From NCBI GenBank assembly GCA_016722075.1, contig JADKGW010000001.1, positions 4,092,001 through 4,156,000 of the forward strand: a DNA stretch of 64,000 nucleotides, in the 5' to 3' direction. The translations under genes were made by a program, and so were the position numbers. The DNA comes from Candidatus Kouleothrix ribensis (GTDB lineage: Bacteria > Chloroflexota > Chloroflexia > Chloroflexales > Roseiflexaceae). This document shows, in pieces, positions 41,862 through 52,070 of this stretch. Position 1 is the first letter of the stretch; every line of letters begins with the position of its first letter. Below the pieces are notes generated by a model. It saw only the letters and a list, made by a program, of their open reading frames with translations, was not told the origin of the DNA and ran no database searches.

Positions 41862-44549
41862 TTAGCGCGTGGCCGCAGGCGGCTGCGCGGCGAGCGTAGG
41901 TGCGGGGCTGCCCGGCAGCGGCGGCAGGTCGGTCTGGCAGCCGCGCGGCAGCGGGTTGGGCGGGGCCAGCTTGAAATACGCCTGCATGATCTGAGTCACT
42001 GCCGGCACCGCAATTGTGGCCGAGCCGTCGTTCATGTCGCCCGAACCCTCGACCAGCACCAGCACCTCGATCTGCGGGTTGTCGTATGGCGCGAAGCCGA
42101 CGAACCAGGAATGGCTCTGGCGCACGGGCAGGCGCGGCTTACCGTTCAGCAGCGGCAGGGTGATCTCGGGCCCAAACTCGGCCGTGCCGGTCTTGCCGGC
42201 GATCTGCAGCCCCGAGCACTCATCGCGCGCCGCCCGATTCACGCCCTCGGTGACCGAGCGGCGCATGCCCTGGCGCACCACATCGTAGTAGGCCGGGTCG
42301 ATCGCAATCGTGCGCAGCGGCTCGGGCGCCACCTCGCGCACCAGCTTGCCGCGCGTGTCGGTGATCGCCTTCACGATCTGCGGGCGGAAGAGCGTGCCGC
42401 CGTTCGCCACCGCCACGCTGCCGTTGATCAGCTGAAGCGGCGTGACCTCGAGGTCGCCCTGGCCGATCGCGGCATTGTACAGGTCGCCGGTGGTCCAGGC
42501 CTCGAGCTTGACCTTCTGCTTCCATGCCGGGGTCGGCACGCGGCCGGGCAGCTCGCCCGCCAGCTTCACACCGGTCTTCTGGCCCAGGCCGAATAAGGCC
42601 ATACCCTGGGCGAAACGCTTGTCGTTCAGCCCATCGGGGATGTTCTTCTGGTCGTCTTGCAGATTGATGACCTGCTGCTTATTGCCGCCGACCACCGACA
42701 TGAAGAAGATGTTCGACGAGTGCAGCAGCGCGTCGGAGACGTTGATATCGCCATAGCCGCGCGACCCGGCGTTGCGGTAGGTCTGAGTCACACCTGGCGC
42801 GAAGCGGTTCTCGACCACCAGCGTGCCAGGATCGTGGACGATCGTCTGCGGGGTAATCACGCCCTGCTGAAGTGCCACCAGCGCGTCGAACTGCTTGAGC
42901 GTCGAGCCGGGCGGGTATTGCAGCTGCACCGCGCGGTTCAGCAGCGGGGTGAGCCGGCGGTTATCGGGGTTCTTCAGGTCGAGCAGCGCCTGTAGCTCGC
43001 TGGTGCGCTGCGGGTCGCCCCAGATATTATTATCGTACGATGGCCAGCTGGCCATCGCCAGGATGCGCCCGGTCTTGACTTCCATGGCAATCGCCACGCC
43101 CGAGCGGATCGGCTTGTAATCGCGCTTGAAGGCGAACGCCCCGCTCTGGCTCTGGCGGCGCTGCTCGCTGATGTCGATCCAGTTGCGCAGGATCTGCTCG
43201 ACGTTGCGCTGAAACGGCACGTCGATCGTCAGGATCAGGTTGTTGCCGTCACGCGCGGGCTGCACCACGTCGGGGGCGCGCACCGGGCGGCCAGCGGCAT
43301 CGACCAGCAGGCTGTTCCAGCCGAGCTGCCCGCGCAACTCGGCCTCGTAGCTGGCCTCGAGCCCGTCTTTCCCAATGCGATCCTGATCGGCCAGGTAGCG
43401 TGGGATGCCGAGCTGATCGGGGCGGATCTGCTTGGTGACCAGCCCGCACTCCTCGGCATGGCCGATCGACTCGAGCAAGCTGCCGACCCACGAGCGCGCA
43501 CTATTCTGGCGCACCAGGTCGCACTCCTCGACCCGGTTGATATAGCCGAGCAGGTGCGAGAACGACTGAATTTCGCCGCTGAGCGGGTAGCGCCGCCGGA
43601 AGTCCTGCTCGATCAGCACACCCGGCAGGCTCGGCGCGTTCTCGCGCAGCACCAGCGCCAGCTCGCGCGGGATATCCTGTTTGATTGGTACGGTCTGGTA
43701 GCCCGGCACATTCGCACGCGCCACGCGATCAGCGATCGGGTTGGCCAGGCGCAGCGTCTGGGTGTAGGCCGCGCTCAGCGTCAGCGCGTTACGGGTCGCT
43801 ACCGGCGGCACGGTCAGCTCGACCCAGGCAGTTGGCGCGGGGCGCACGATCGCATCAGCCGCCGGCTGGCCCAGCGCCTGCACGATGGCGCTGCGCAGCT
43901 CCGGCCGCGTGTCGAGGCTGGCTGCCGGCGAGATCACCAGCGTGCTGGTGGTGCTGATCACCGTGCCGGTAGAGGTTGTGATCGGCACAAGGTCGGGGGA
44001 TGGCGTGGTGGCGCGGCCCTGGCGCGGCGGCGCGAAGCTCATAGTCGGGCGCTCACGCTCGACCAGTGCGGCCGCAGCCGGGCGCTGATCGGGTGCGAGT
44101 ATCAGCGTGGCCGGTGGTTGGTAGGCGAAGCGCTGGGCCGCCGCGAGCACCTGGCTGCCCAGGCCCTGAGTCAGGTCGTTGCGCAGCACGGTATCCTGGT
44201 CGAGCGCCAGTGCCGGCGAGATCGTCAGCGTGTTCGAGATGCCCAGCAGCTGGCTCAGGCGGCTGAACACCTCGTCGCGGGCAGCCGGCGCGCTGATCGC
44301 CGAGGGCAGATCGGCCGGGCGGATCGACACCGTGTAGATCGGCACACTCTCGGCCAGCAGGGTCGTGCCGTCGGCCGCAAAGATCTCGCCGCGCATCGGC
44401 CGTACCGGCAGGTAGCGCATGGTGCGCGTGCGCGTCGAGTCGCGGTAGCGATCGGCCTCATCGGGAACGATCTGCAGCTGGTACAGCCGGCCAATCAGCG
44501 CCACCAGCACCAGCAGAACTATCAGCTTTGGCAGGATCAGTCTATTCAT
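41862..44549 (-). CDS. mrdA: Penicillin-binding protein 2 (elongasome transpeptidase)
   Basis: An 895-residue class B PBP, longer than the usual ~650 because of insertions in the N-terminal half (about residues 90-290, with PTITTSTGTVISTTSTLVIS-like low-complexity sequence in parts). There is an N-terminal membrane anchor (residues ~4-22) and the transpeptidase motifs S549-T-L-K552 in PPGSTLKQ, SSN in HSSNIFFMS and K786-T-G in KTGTAEFG. It crosslinks peptidoglycan during cell elongation with MreBCD. It lies downstream of mreD; the repeat-bearing 112-bp gap contains no gene. Confidence 0.92.
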   Translation of the reverse strand: MNRLILPKLIVLLVLVALIGRLYQLQIVPDEADRYRDSTRTRTMRYLPVRPMRGEIFAADGTTLLAESVPIYTVSIRPADLPSAISAPAARDEVFSRLSQLLGISNTLTISPALALDQDTVLRNDLTQGLGSQVLAAAQRFAYQPPATLILAPDQRPAAAALVERERPTMSFAPPRQGRATTPSPDLVPITTSTGTVISTTSTLVISPAASLDTRPELRSAIVQALGQPAADAIVRPAPTAWVELTVPPVATRNALTLSAAYTQTLRLANPIADRVARANVPGYQTVPIKQDIPRELALVLRENAPSLPGVLIEQDFRRRYPLSGEIQSFSHLLGYINRVEECDLVRQNSARSWVGSLLESIGHAEECGLVTKQIRPDQLGIPRYLADQDRIGKDGLEASYEAELRGQLGWNSLLVDAAGRPVRAPDVVQPARDGNNLILTIDVPFQRNVEQILRNWIDISEQRRQSQSGAFAFKRDYKPIRSGVAIAMEVKTGRILAMASWPSYDNNIWGDPQRTSELQALLDLKNPDNRRLTPLLNRAVQLQYPPGSTLKQFDALVALQQGVITPQTIVHDPGTLVVENRFAPGVTQTYRNAGSRGYGDINVSDALLHSSNIFFMSVVGGNKQQVINLQDDQKNIPDGLNDKRFAQGMALFGLGQKTGVKLAGELPGRVPTPAWKQKVKLEAWTTGDLYNAAIGQGDLEVTPLQLINGSVAVANGGTLFRPQIVKAITDTRGKLVREVAPEPLRTIAIDPAYYDVVRQGMRRSVTEGVNRAARDECSGLQIAGKTGTAEFGPEITLPLLNGKPRLPVRQSHSWFVGFAPYDNPQIEVLVLVEGSGDMNDGSATIAVPAVTQIMQAYFKLAPPNPLPRGCQTDLPPLPGSPAPTLAAQPPAATR

Positions 44550-44661
44550 CGTACAGTCGGCAGTCGCCAGTCAGCTGTTGGCAGTCTCTAACGCTACTGC
44601 CGACTGCCGGCTGCAACCAGCAACGAATTGTAGCCAGGCAGTGCTAGCGGCGGCCGGCTGG

Positions 44662-45201
44662 CTAGTACACATCGATCGGCACCTCGCCGCGGCGGCGCCC
44701 TTCCAGCCAGCGCATCAGCAGAAACAGCGGCAGCGCCGGGATCAGGATGAACAGCGTAGTTGGCAGCACGACCACCGGCAGGTACGCGCGCAGGCTCACA
44801 GGTGCGGTGAGCAGCGATGTCAGCAGCACGAGCATGGCATGGTAGCCCAGCGAGCCGAGCAGCACGCCCAGCAGCGGCAGCAGCCAGTTGGCACGGCTCA
44901 GCCAGGCCAGCAGCAGGGTGGCCGGCAGCACTGCCGCCAGCAGCGCCAGCGCGTGCGTGCCCAGCGCCGTGTCGCAGAACAGGTCGAGCCACAGGCCGCC
45001 ATAGAAGGCCCAGCGTGCGCCACTAGCCGGCCCGGCCATGAGCGCTCGGCTGACGACCAGCAGCAGCAGCAGGTTGGGCGTCAGCCCGAACAGGCGCGGC
45101 AGCAGTGTCGCCTGGGCCAACGCCACCGCCAGCAGCGCCAGCGCGAGCCACAGCTCGCGGGCCAGCCGCTCCTCTATTCGTCGTGGCTGAGCAGCACCCA
45201 T
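44662..45201 (-). CDS. mreD: Rod shape-determining membrane protein
   Basis: A 179-residue MreD with about five hydrophobic helices and the family motif LTPNLLLLLVVSRALMAGP plus GARWAFYGGLWLDLFCDTALG. It is a component of the elongasome in the cytoplasmic membrane. Its first 28 nt overlap the 3' end of mreC in another frame, which suggests coupling. Confidence 0.85.
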   Translation of the reverse strand: MGAAQPRRIEERLARELWLALALLAVALAQATLLPRLFGLTPNLLLLLVVSRALMAGPASGARWAFYGGLWLDLFCDTALGTHALALLAAVLPATLLLAWLSRANWLLPLLGVLLGSLGYHAMLVLLTSLLTAPVSLRAYLPVVVLPTTLFILIPALPLFLLMRWLEGRRRGEVPIDVY

Positions 45202-46067
45202 GCATGTGTCACTCGCTCGGGGTCGACGAACGGCCGCACGCCGGCCGACTGGTTATGGCCGTCGACCTGGATCTGCTCAACCGTGCCGATCGGGATATCT
45301 TTCAAGATCGCGGCGCGCGGTAGCTCAGCATCGAACTGGGCAGTCAGCCCGGCCGTGAACACAACATCGCCATCTACCAGCGGCTGGGCCCGGTCGATCG
45401 ACTCAAGCTTCAAGCGCGAGCCGACCTGCCACTGGCCCTGGACCACGCCGGTGGCGATAACGCCCTGGTGGTAGACTTGCGCGCTGACCGAGCTGTTATA
45501 GTCGGTGATCAGCAGCACGCTGGCGCTGCGCGGCCCGACCGTCTCGACCACGCCGATCAGCGCGGGCGGGCTGCCGCCTTCCTGGCCAAGCACCGCCATG
45601 CCGGGCTTAACGCCACGATCGGCGCCGGCGTTCAGCATCAGCAAGCGCCGGCCGCCATCGGGCGAGCGCGCACTCACATCTGCGCCAAGCAGCTGCCAGG
45701 GGCGCTCCTGCTCGATGCGCAGCTGAGTCTCGAGCTGTGCCAGGCGCAGCTTAAGCTCTTGCACCTGGATATTTTCGGCACTGAGGCGGCTGTTCGCTTG
45801 CTCGAGCTGCGCGACGCGGTCGCGCAGCTGCTGCACATCGCCCAGGCTGCTACCCGCACCGCTCAGGCTATCGCCGACGCGGCGCAGCGGCGTCAGCAGC
45901 GGCGTCAGCAGCGTCTGCACCTGGCTGCGGAACGAGCCAAGCAAGCCGCCCTGATCGAGTGTCAGCAGCAAGACTGCCAGCACGATCAGCGCGACCACGA
46001 GTGTCAGCGAGCGGTAGGGCGACGAGCGGGGGAGCCGCATCGAACGGTTACGAGCGGAGTCACGCAT
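45174..46067 (-). CDS. mreC: Rod shape-determining protein, coiled-coil scaffold
   Basis: A 297-residue MreC: basic N-terminus, one transmembrane helix (about 22-41), coiled coil (about 75-115, VQQLRDRVAQLEQANSRLSA) and the two beta-barrel domains with LLMLNAGADRGVKPGMAVLG and VVFTAGL. It links MreB inside with PBP2 outside. A heptamer run lies immediately upstream. Confidence 0.92.
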   Translation of the reverse strand: MRDSARNRSMRLPRSSPYRSLTLVVALIVLAVLLLTLDQGGLLGSFRSQVQTLLTPLLTPLRRVGDSLSGAGSSLGDVQQLRDRVAQLEQANSRLSAENIQVQELKLRLAQLETQLRIEQERPWQLLGADVSARSPDGGRRLLMLNAGADRGVKPGMAVLGQEGGSPPALIGVVETVGPRSASVLLITDYNSSVSAQVYHQGVIATGVVQGQWQVGSRLKLESIDRAQPLVDGDVVFTAGLTAQFDAELPRAAILKDIPIGTVEQIQVDGHNQSAGVRPFVDPERVTHAWVLLSHDE

Positions 46068-46211
46068 GGCCAGCTGAGAGCTAAGAGTCAGAGTTAAGAG
46101 TTACAGGCATACACGAACTCAAAACTCAAAACTCGTACGAAATCCGCTTGAATACGTGCATTTGGCGGGGGCGCGGCTTCGCCATAGGCCGCAACAGCAA
46201 CCGAGCTGGTA

Positions 46212-47291
<1,080 letters not shown>

Positions 47292-47369
47292 AGAGGTATC
47301 CTCTCAACCACGATCACGACACGCGCGGATCGGGGCGGTATGAGTGCTATGTCAAGCAGATTCCGCATT

Positions 47370-47378
47370 ATTATACCA
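47370..47378 (-). promoter_or_regulatory. Extended -10 promoter of mreB
   Basis: The minus strand reads TGGTATAAT (extended -10), with about 70 nt of leader to the mreB ATG, which is preceded by GAGAGGATACC. No clear -35. Confidence 0.5.
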
Positions 47379-47425
47379 TAGGTTGCGCTTGCGGCGCCTG
47401 ATACCCGGCTGACAGGCGGCAGGGC

Positions 47426-50400
47426 CTACGGGCTGCCCTCCGCATCCATCTGAGCCACGTCGCCGTCGCAGCCAAGCCGCGCGAGCACGGTGCGCACCTC
47501 GCGCCAGAGCGCCGCGCCGCGCGGGCGGTCGCCCTGCTCGATCTCGTAGCGCGCCAGCGCGCGCAGGCTGCGCGCGCGCTCGGCCGGCAGCGCCAGCTCG
47601 GCGAAGATCTTCACACTCACACCAAAGCAGGCGCGCGCATCGATCTGGGGCGGCGGGTTGGGCAGCTGCAGCGGCAGCGCGCGCTGGGCCGCGTGCCCGG
47701 CGGGCCGGGCGATGATCTGGCCCAGCAGGCGCCAGGCCAACCCCAGCGCCGGCCGGTCGGGCGGGGTGCCGGCCAGGTCGAAGGCCTGCTGGATGGCCGC
47801 CAGCGCGGCGATACAATCGGCCTGCGCCAGGTGGGCTTCGGCCAGGCCACAGTAGATCGGGGCCAGCTCGGGCCAGCCCACCGCCTCGGCGATCCGCAAG
47901 GCCTGGCGCAAGTGTGCCTCGCCGTCGGCTGCGGCGCCCAGGCGCGCCTGCACCGCGCCCAGGTGGCGCAGCGCCAGCAGCTCGAGCTCGGGGTCCTTGA
48001 TCTCGCGCGCGATCGTCAGCGCCTCGTGGTAGTACCTACCGGCAGCCGCCAGATCGCCGCGCGCCTCGGCAGTCATCCCCAGGTTATTGAGCGTCCCGCC
48101 TACGCGCAGCCGGTCGCCCAGATCGCCGTGCAGCTCGAGCGCCCCGTGCATTGCTGCGGCGGCACGCGCAAAGTCGCCACTGGCCCGCCGGATCACACCC
48201 ACCAGGTTGAGGCCGCGCGCCAGCTCGCGCAGCGCATCGTGCTCGGTGGCCTGCAAGAGCGCCGCCTCGCCCAGCTCGAGCGCGGCCTGAGTCATGCCAA
48301 GCTGAAACTGGCACCATCCCTGCAGCAGCAGCGCCATAGCCAGCTCGGTGTGCGCGCCGGCCGCCTGGGCCAGCCGTTCGACATGCCTGGCACTGTCGAG
48401 CGCGCTGGCGAAATCGCCCTGACGCTCGCGCACCTCCGCCAGGCCATACCAGGCGCGCGCCTGGGCAATCGCGTCGCCGGCCGTGGCGGCGGCATCGCGC
48501 ATAGCGGCATACCCGCCGGCCGCCTCGGCATAGCGGCCCCGCCACAGCAGCATCTCGCCAAGGCCCTCGTAGGCAGCCGCACGGCGCAGCGACTCGGCCA
48601 CATCGCGGTCGTGGCCCGCCGGTAAGAGCGCCAGCACCTTGCGATAGAAATCGATCGCCACATCGGAAGCGTAGATCGCCTGGGCCTGCTTCGCCGCACG
48701 GGCATACCAGTCGGCAGCACGGGCACGCGCGCCGGCACGCTCGAAATGCTCGCCGATCAGACCGGCATACTCGCCCACCCGCTCGCCGCTACGCTCGATC
48801 AGCCACTCGCCGGCGTGGGTGTGATACTGGCGACGCTGGCGCCGCAGCACGCTATCGTAGGTCACCTGGTGCAGCAGCGCGTGCTTGAACAGGTATTCCT
48901 GTGTGCCGGCAAACGACGAGGTGGGGTGCCTGATCGTCAGCCCTTTGGCGCGCAGGCCCTCGAGATCGGCCAGTGTGCGCATGATGCTGGCGATATCGCG
49001 CGTGGCCCGCATCTCGCGCGGCGTACGCGCCCCCCCGCGCCCGGCCCGGCCGTCGGAGGCCAACCGCTCGGCGGCGGCATCCCAGAACACGCGCCCGATC
49101 ACCGAGGCGCGCTGGAGCGTCGCGCGCTCGTCGGGCGGCAGGGCATCGATACGCGCCTGGAGCACGCCGGTCAGCGTTGGCGGCACCTGCGCCTCGGCCA
49201 GCCGCGCCATCTCGACACGCCAGCCCTCGGCCGATGCTACGATCACGCCATCCTCGATCAGCATCTTGACCAGCTCTTCGAGATAGAATGGGTTGCCCTC
49301 CGATCGGCCAACCACCAGCTCGGTCAGCGCGGCCGGAATCTGGGCGCCCTGGTTGAGAATCTGGGCCAGCATATGCCGGCTCTCGGCCTCGTTGAGCGGG
49401 CGCAGCGCCATACGCGTGTGGGCCGGCACCTCGGTGCCCCAGCCGGGCCGGCGATCAAACAGCGCCGGGCGCGCCAGCACGACGAACAGCGCGGGCAGTT
49501 GCTCGCAGGCGCGCGCCAGGTACTCGATCGCGTCAAGCGAGCCATCATCGGCCCAGTGCAGATCCTCAAGGCAGATCAGCGCGGGGTGATCCTCGGTGGC
49601 AGCGGCAAAGAGCTGCGCCAGGTAGTGGAAGGCCCGATCGCGCAGCTGGCGCGCGTTATCGAGGATGCCGTGCAAATGCGGGCTGGCCGAGAAGTCGAAG
49701 CCGATCAGGTGGCCGATGAACGGCGCAAGCTCGGCGCCGGCCGGGCCGATAAATGTGATCATGCCCTGTTCAAGCTTCTGGCGCGCCTCGGCCGCGCGGT
49801 CGCTATCCTGGATCTGAAAGCGGAACGCCAGCATGTCGCGGATCAGTGCGTACGGCCGCCGGCCCGGCTCCTGGCCGGCCCGGCCGCGAAACAGCCAGAT
49901 CTGCGCGGGCGATTGGTCGATCGACTCGATCAGCGCCTCGAGCAGGCGCGACTTGCCCACGCCGGCCTCGCCCACGATCGTGATCATGCGGGAGCGCCGC
50001 TGCTGCTGAGCGCCGGCCAACGCCGTGCGCAGGTAGGCCAGGTCGGCCGCGCGCCCGATCAGCTGGGTAGCCAGGCCCTGCACGCCGCGGCCGCTCGACT
50101 CGTAGCTGCGTGGGCGGGCGCCGCGCACCTCGTAGACCTGCAGGGGATCGGGTTTGCCCTTCACCACCAGCGGCGGCAGCGGCTGCACATCGAACAGGCC
50201 GCGGACGTGCCGGTACACTGCGTGCGAGATCAGAATGCCGCCCACAGGCGCGGCGTGCTCGAGCCGGCTGGCCAGGTTCACCGTATCGCCAACGACTGAG
50301 AAGTCTTCGCCCTGGCGGCCGCCCAGGTAGCTTACCACCACCGGCCCAGTATTGATACCGATACGCATAGACAGGCGCATGCCGCGTTCGTGCTCGAGCT

Positions 50401-50797
50401 CCGCGTTCAGCTCGGCCAGCGACTGGTGCATATCGAGCGCGGCGCGAATGGCGCGCTCGGGGTCGCGCTCGTGCGCGGTAGGGATGCCAAACACTGCCAT
50501 CACCGCGTCGCCGATGAACTTCTCGATCCAGCCGCCGTGGCGGATGATCGCGGCAGACAGCCGGCCAAAGTAGGCGCGGATGAGATCACGCACATCTTCG
50601 GGATCCATACTCTCGGCGGTGGCGGTGAAACCGACCATATCGGCGAACAGCACCGTCACGAGCTTGCGCTGCTCATCGAGTGAGGCCAGCTGCTGGCGCA
50701 GCGGGGCGATTGCCGCATCGGTCAGCGCGTCGCCCAGCACGGCCCGGCGCGCCTCGATTGTCGCGATCGTCTGCTCGATGTCTTCGCGTTTGGGCAT
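47426..50797 (-). CDS. Class III adenylate cyclase-ATPase-TPR regulator
   Basis: A 1,123-residue signalling protein. Residues ~45-225 form a class III nucleotidyl cyclase domain with the metal aspartates Asp53 (LFADMVGFT) and Asp97 (KFIGDAVMA), substrate Lys93 and VVGDTVNLASRL, pointing to ATP as substrate. An AAA/NB-type ATPase follows (P-loop GEAGVGKS at 276-283, Walker B-like LICLEDLHWAD). The C-terminal half is TPR-like helical repeats. The layout resembles the cyclase-LuxR-type regulators common in Actinobacteria and Chloroflexi. I chose the ATG with GGTGGAG just upstream over the GTG three codons earlier. No effector gene is nearby. Confidence 0.88.
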   Translation of the reverse strand: MPKREDIEQTIATIEARRAVLGDALTDAAIAPLRQQLASLDEQRKLVTVLFADMVGFTATAESMDPEDVRDLIRAYFGRLSAAIIRHGGWIEKFIGDAVMAVFGIPTAHERDPERAIRAALDMHQSLAELNAELEHERGMRLSMRIGINTGPVVVSYLGGRQGEDFSVVGDTVNLASRLEHAAPVGGILISHAVYRHVRGLFDVQPLPPLVVKGKPDPLQVYEVRGARPRSYESSGRGVQGLATQLIGRAADLAYLRTALAGAQQQRRSRMITIVGEAGVGKSRLLEALIESIDQSPAQIWLFRGRAGQEPGRRPYALIRDMLAFRFQIQDSDRAAEARQKLEQGMITFIGPAGAELAPFIGHLIGFDFSASPHLHGILDNARQLRDRAFHYLAQLFAAATEDHPALICLEDLHWADDGSLDAIEYLARACEQLPALFVVLARPALFDRRPGWGTEVPAHTRMALRPLNEAESRHMLAQILNQGAQIPAALTELVVGRSEGNPFYLEELVKMLIEDGVIVASAEGWRVEMARLAEAQVPPTLTGVLQARIDALPPDERATLQRASVIGRVFWDAAAERLASDGRAGRGGARTPREMRATRDIASIMRTLADLEGLRAKGLTIRHPTSSFAGTQEYLFKHALLHQVTYDSVLRRQRRQYHTHAGEWLIERSGERVGEYAGLIGEHFERAGARARAADWYARAAKQAQAIYASDVAIDFYRKVLALLPAGHDRDVAESLRRAAAYEGLGEMLLWRGRYAEAAGGYAAMRDAAATAGDAIAQARAWYGLAEVRERQGDFASALDSARHVERLAQAAGAHTELAMALLLQGWCQFQLGMTQAALELGEAALLQATEHDALRELARGLNLVGVIRRASGDFARAAAAMHGALELHGDLGDRLRVGGTLNNLGMTAEARGDLAAAGRYYHEALTIAREIKDPELELLALRHLGAVQARLGAAADGEAHLRQALRIAEAVGWPELAPIYCGLAEAHLAQADCIAALAAIQQAFDLAGTPPDRPALGLAWRLLGQIIARPAGHAAQRALPLQLPNPPPQIDARACFGVSVKIFAELALPAERARSLRALARYEIEQGDRPRGAALWREVRTVLARLGCDGDVAQMDAEGSP

Positions 50798-50829
50798 ATA
50801 CTCCACCTGGCCGAACCGGCTGCCTCCTT

Positions 50830-50835
50830 ATTATA
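50830..50835 (-). promoter_or_regulatory. -10 box for the adenylate cyclase gene
   Basis: The minus strand reads GCTATAATAAGG, 32 nt before the ATG. No convincing -35. Confidence 0.35.
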
Positions 50836-50965
50836 GCGCGTTGCGCGGGGTCGGGGCGAAACACCCCTGGCCCCTCGATGACTTTCAGATGGAGGCGGAA
50901 TCGGCGGGCAGATTACCACGTACAATCTCATTATCTGGCGGCGGGCGGCGCGTGGTTCGCAACCC

Positions 50966-50974
50966 TGCTATACT
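50966..50974 (+). promoter_or_regulatory. Extended -10 promoter of the ABC exporter genes
   Basis: TGCTATACT, 43 nt before the ATPase ATG at 51018; CAGGAG serves as ribosome binding site. Confidence 0.45.
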
Positions 50975-51017
50975 GAAGGTAGACATCGTCGCAACACTAC
51001 CTAACAGGAGTACATGA

Positions 51018-52070
51018 ATGATCGAAGCCCACCGCCTTCATAAAGCCTTCGGCAACTTCCAGGCCGTGCGCGAGATCTCGCTGCGCGTCGACCGCGGCGA
51101 GGTGGTAGCTCTGCTTGGCCCCAATGGCGCCGGCAAAACCACCACCGTGCGCATGCTCGGCGCGATCCTGCGGCCCAGCACCGGCCGTGCGCTCGTCGCC
51201 GGCTACGATGTCGTCGAGCAGGCGCGCGAGGTGCGCCATGTCGTCGGCCTGCTCACCGAGTTCCCAGGCCTGTACCACCGCATGCGCTCGCTCGAATACC
51301 TAGAGTTCTTTGGCGCACTCCAGGGTATGGCTGCGGCCGAGTCGGCGCGCCGCGGCACACTGCTGCTCCAGCAGTTCGGGCTGTGGGACGCGCGCGACAA
51401 GCGGCTCGACAGCTACTCGAAGGGCATGAAGCAGAAGATCGCGCTGATCCGCGCGCTGATCCACGACCCGCCGGTGCTGTTTCTCGACGAGCCGACCACC
51501 GCCATGGACCCGCACAGCGCGCGCACGGTGCGCGACGCAATCGCCGACCTGCGGGCCGCGCGCCGGACGATCCTGCTGACTACCCACAACCTGGTCGAGG
51601 CCGAGACGCTGGCCGACCGGATTGTGGTGGTGCGCGGTGGGCAGATCGTGGCCGAGGGTACGCGCGCTCAGCTCACGCTGCAGCTGCTGGGCGACCCGAT
51701 CTGGGAGCTGCGGCTAGGCACGCCGGCCGACGGTATCGCCGAACTGCTGGCCGACCTGGTGCCGATCGAGGCGGTCGGCGACGACTGGGTGCAGTACCGC
51801 AGCGCCGAGGGGCGGCTGGTCAACCCGCAGATCGTGGCCCGGCTGGCCGCACGCGGCACGCCGATCGTCGCGCTGGCCGAGCTGCCACGCAGCCTCGAAG
51901 ACGTGTACCTGAGCATCGTGGCCGAAGACCAGCCCGAGCGCGGAGCCTGGAGTACGAACGGGCAGGGAGACAAGCAGGGCGGGAGACAAGGAGATGGGGC
52001 GACCAAACCATCCGATTTCTCCTTGTCTCCCGCTCTCCCGATCTCGGAAGAAGAGGAGGTGCAGCCATGA
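51018..52070 (+). CDS. ABC transporter ATP-binding protein
   Basis: A 350-residue NatA-like ATPase for the permease at 52067: Walker A GPNGAGKT (near residue 38), signature YSKGMKQK, Walker B VLFLDEPTT and H-loop TTHNLVEAE. The last ~40 residues (GAWSTNGQGDKQGGRQ onward) are hydrophilic and derive from a GGGAGACAAGGAGA inverted repeat embedded in the frame, so they are probably a non-conserved tail. Its TGA overlaps the permease ATG (ATGA, 52067-52070), preceded by GAGGAGGTG. Confidence 0.92.
   Translation: MIEAHRLHKAFGNFQAVREISLRVDRGEVVALLGPNGAGKTTTVRMLGAILRPSTGRALVAGYDVVEQAREVRHVVGLLTEFPGLYHRMRSLEYLEFFGALQGMAAAESARRGTLLLQQFGLWDARDKRLDSYSKGMKQKIALIRALIHDPPVLFLDEPTTAMDPHSARTVRDAIADLRAARRTILLTTHNLVEAETLADRIVVVRGGQIVAEGTRAQLTLQLLGDPIWELRLGTPADGIAELLADLVPIEAVGDDWVQYRSAEGRLVNPQIVARLAARGTPIVALAELPRSLEDVYLSIVAEDQPERGAWSTNGQGDKQGGRQGDGATKPSDFSLSPALPISEEEEVQP
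51981..52031. repeat. Inverted repeat inside the ATPase C-terminal codons
   Basis: GGGAGACAAGGAGA (51981-51994) and its exact complement (52018-52031) with a 23-nt loop. It is in frame and codes a low-complexity tail. Confidence 0.8.
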
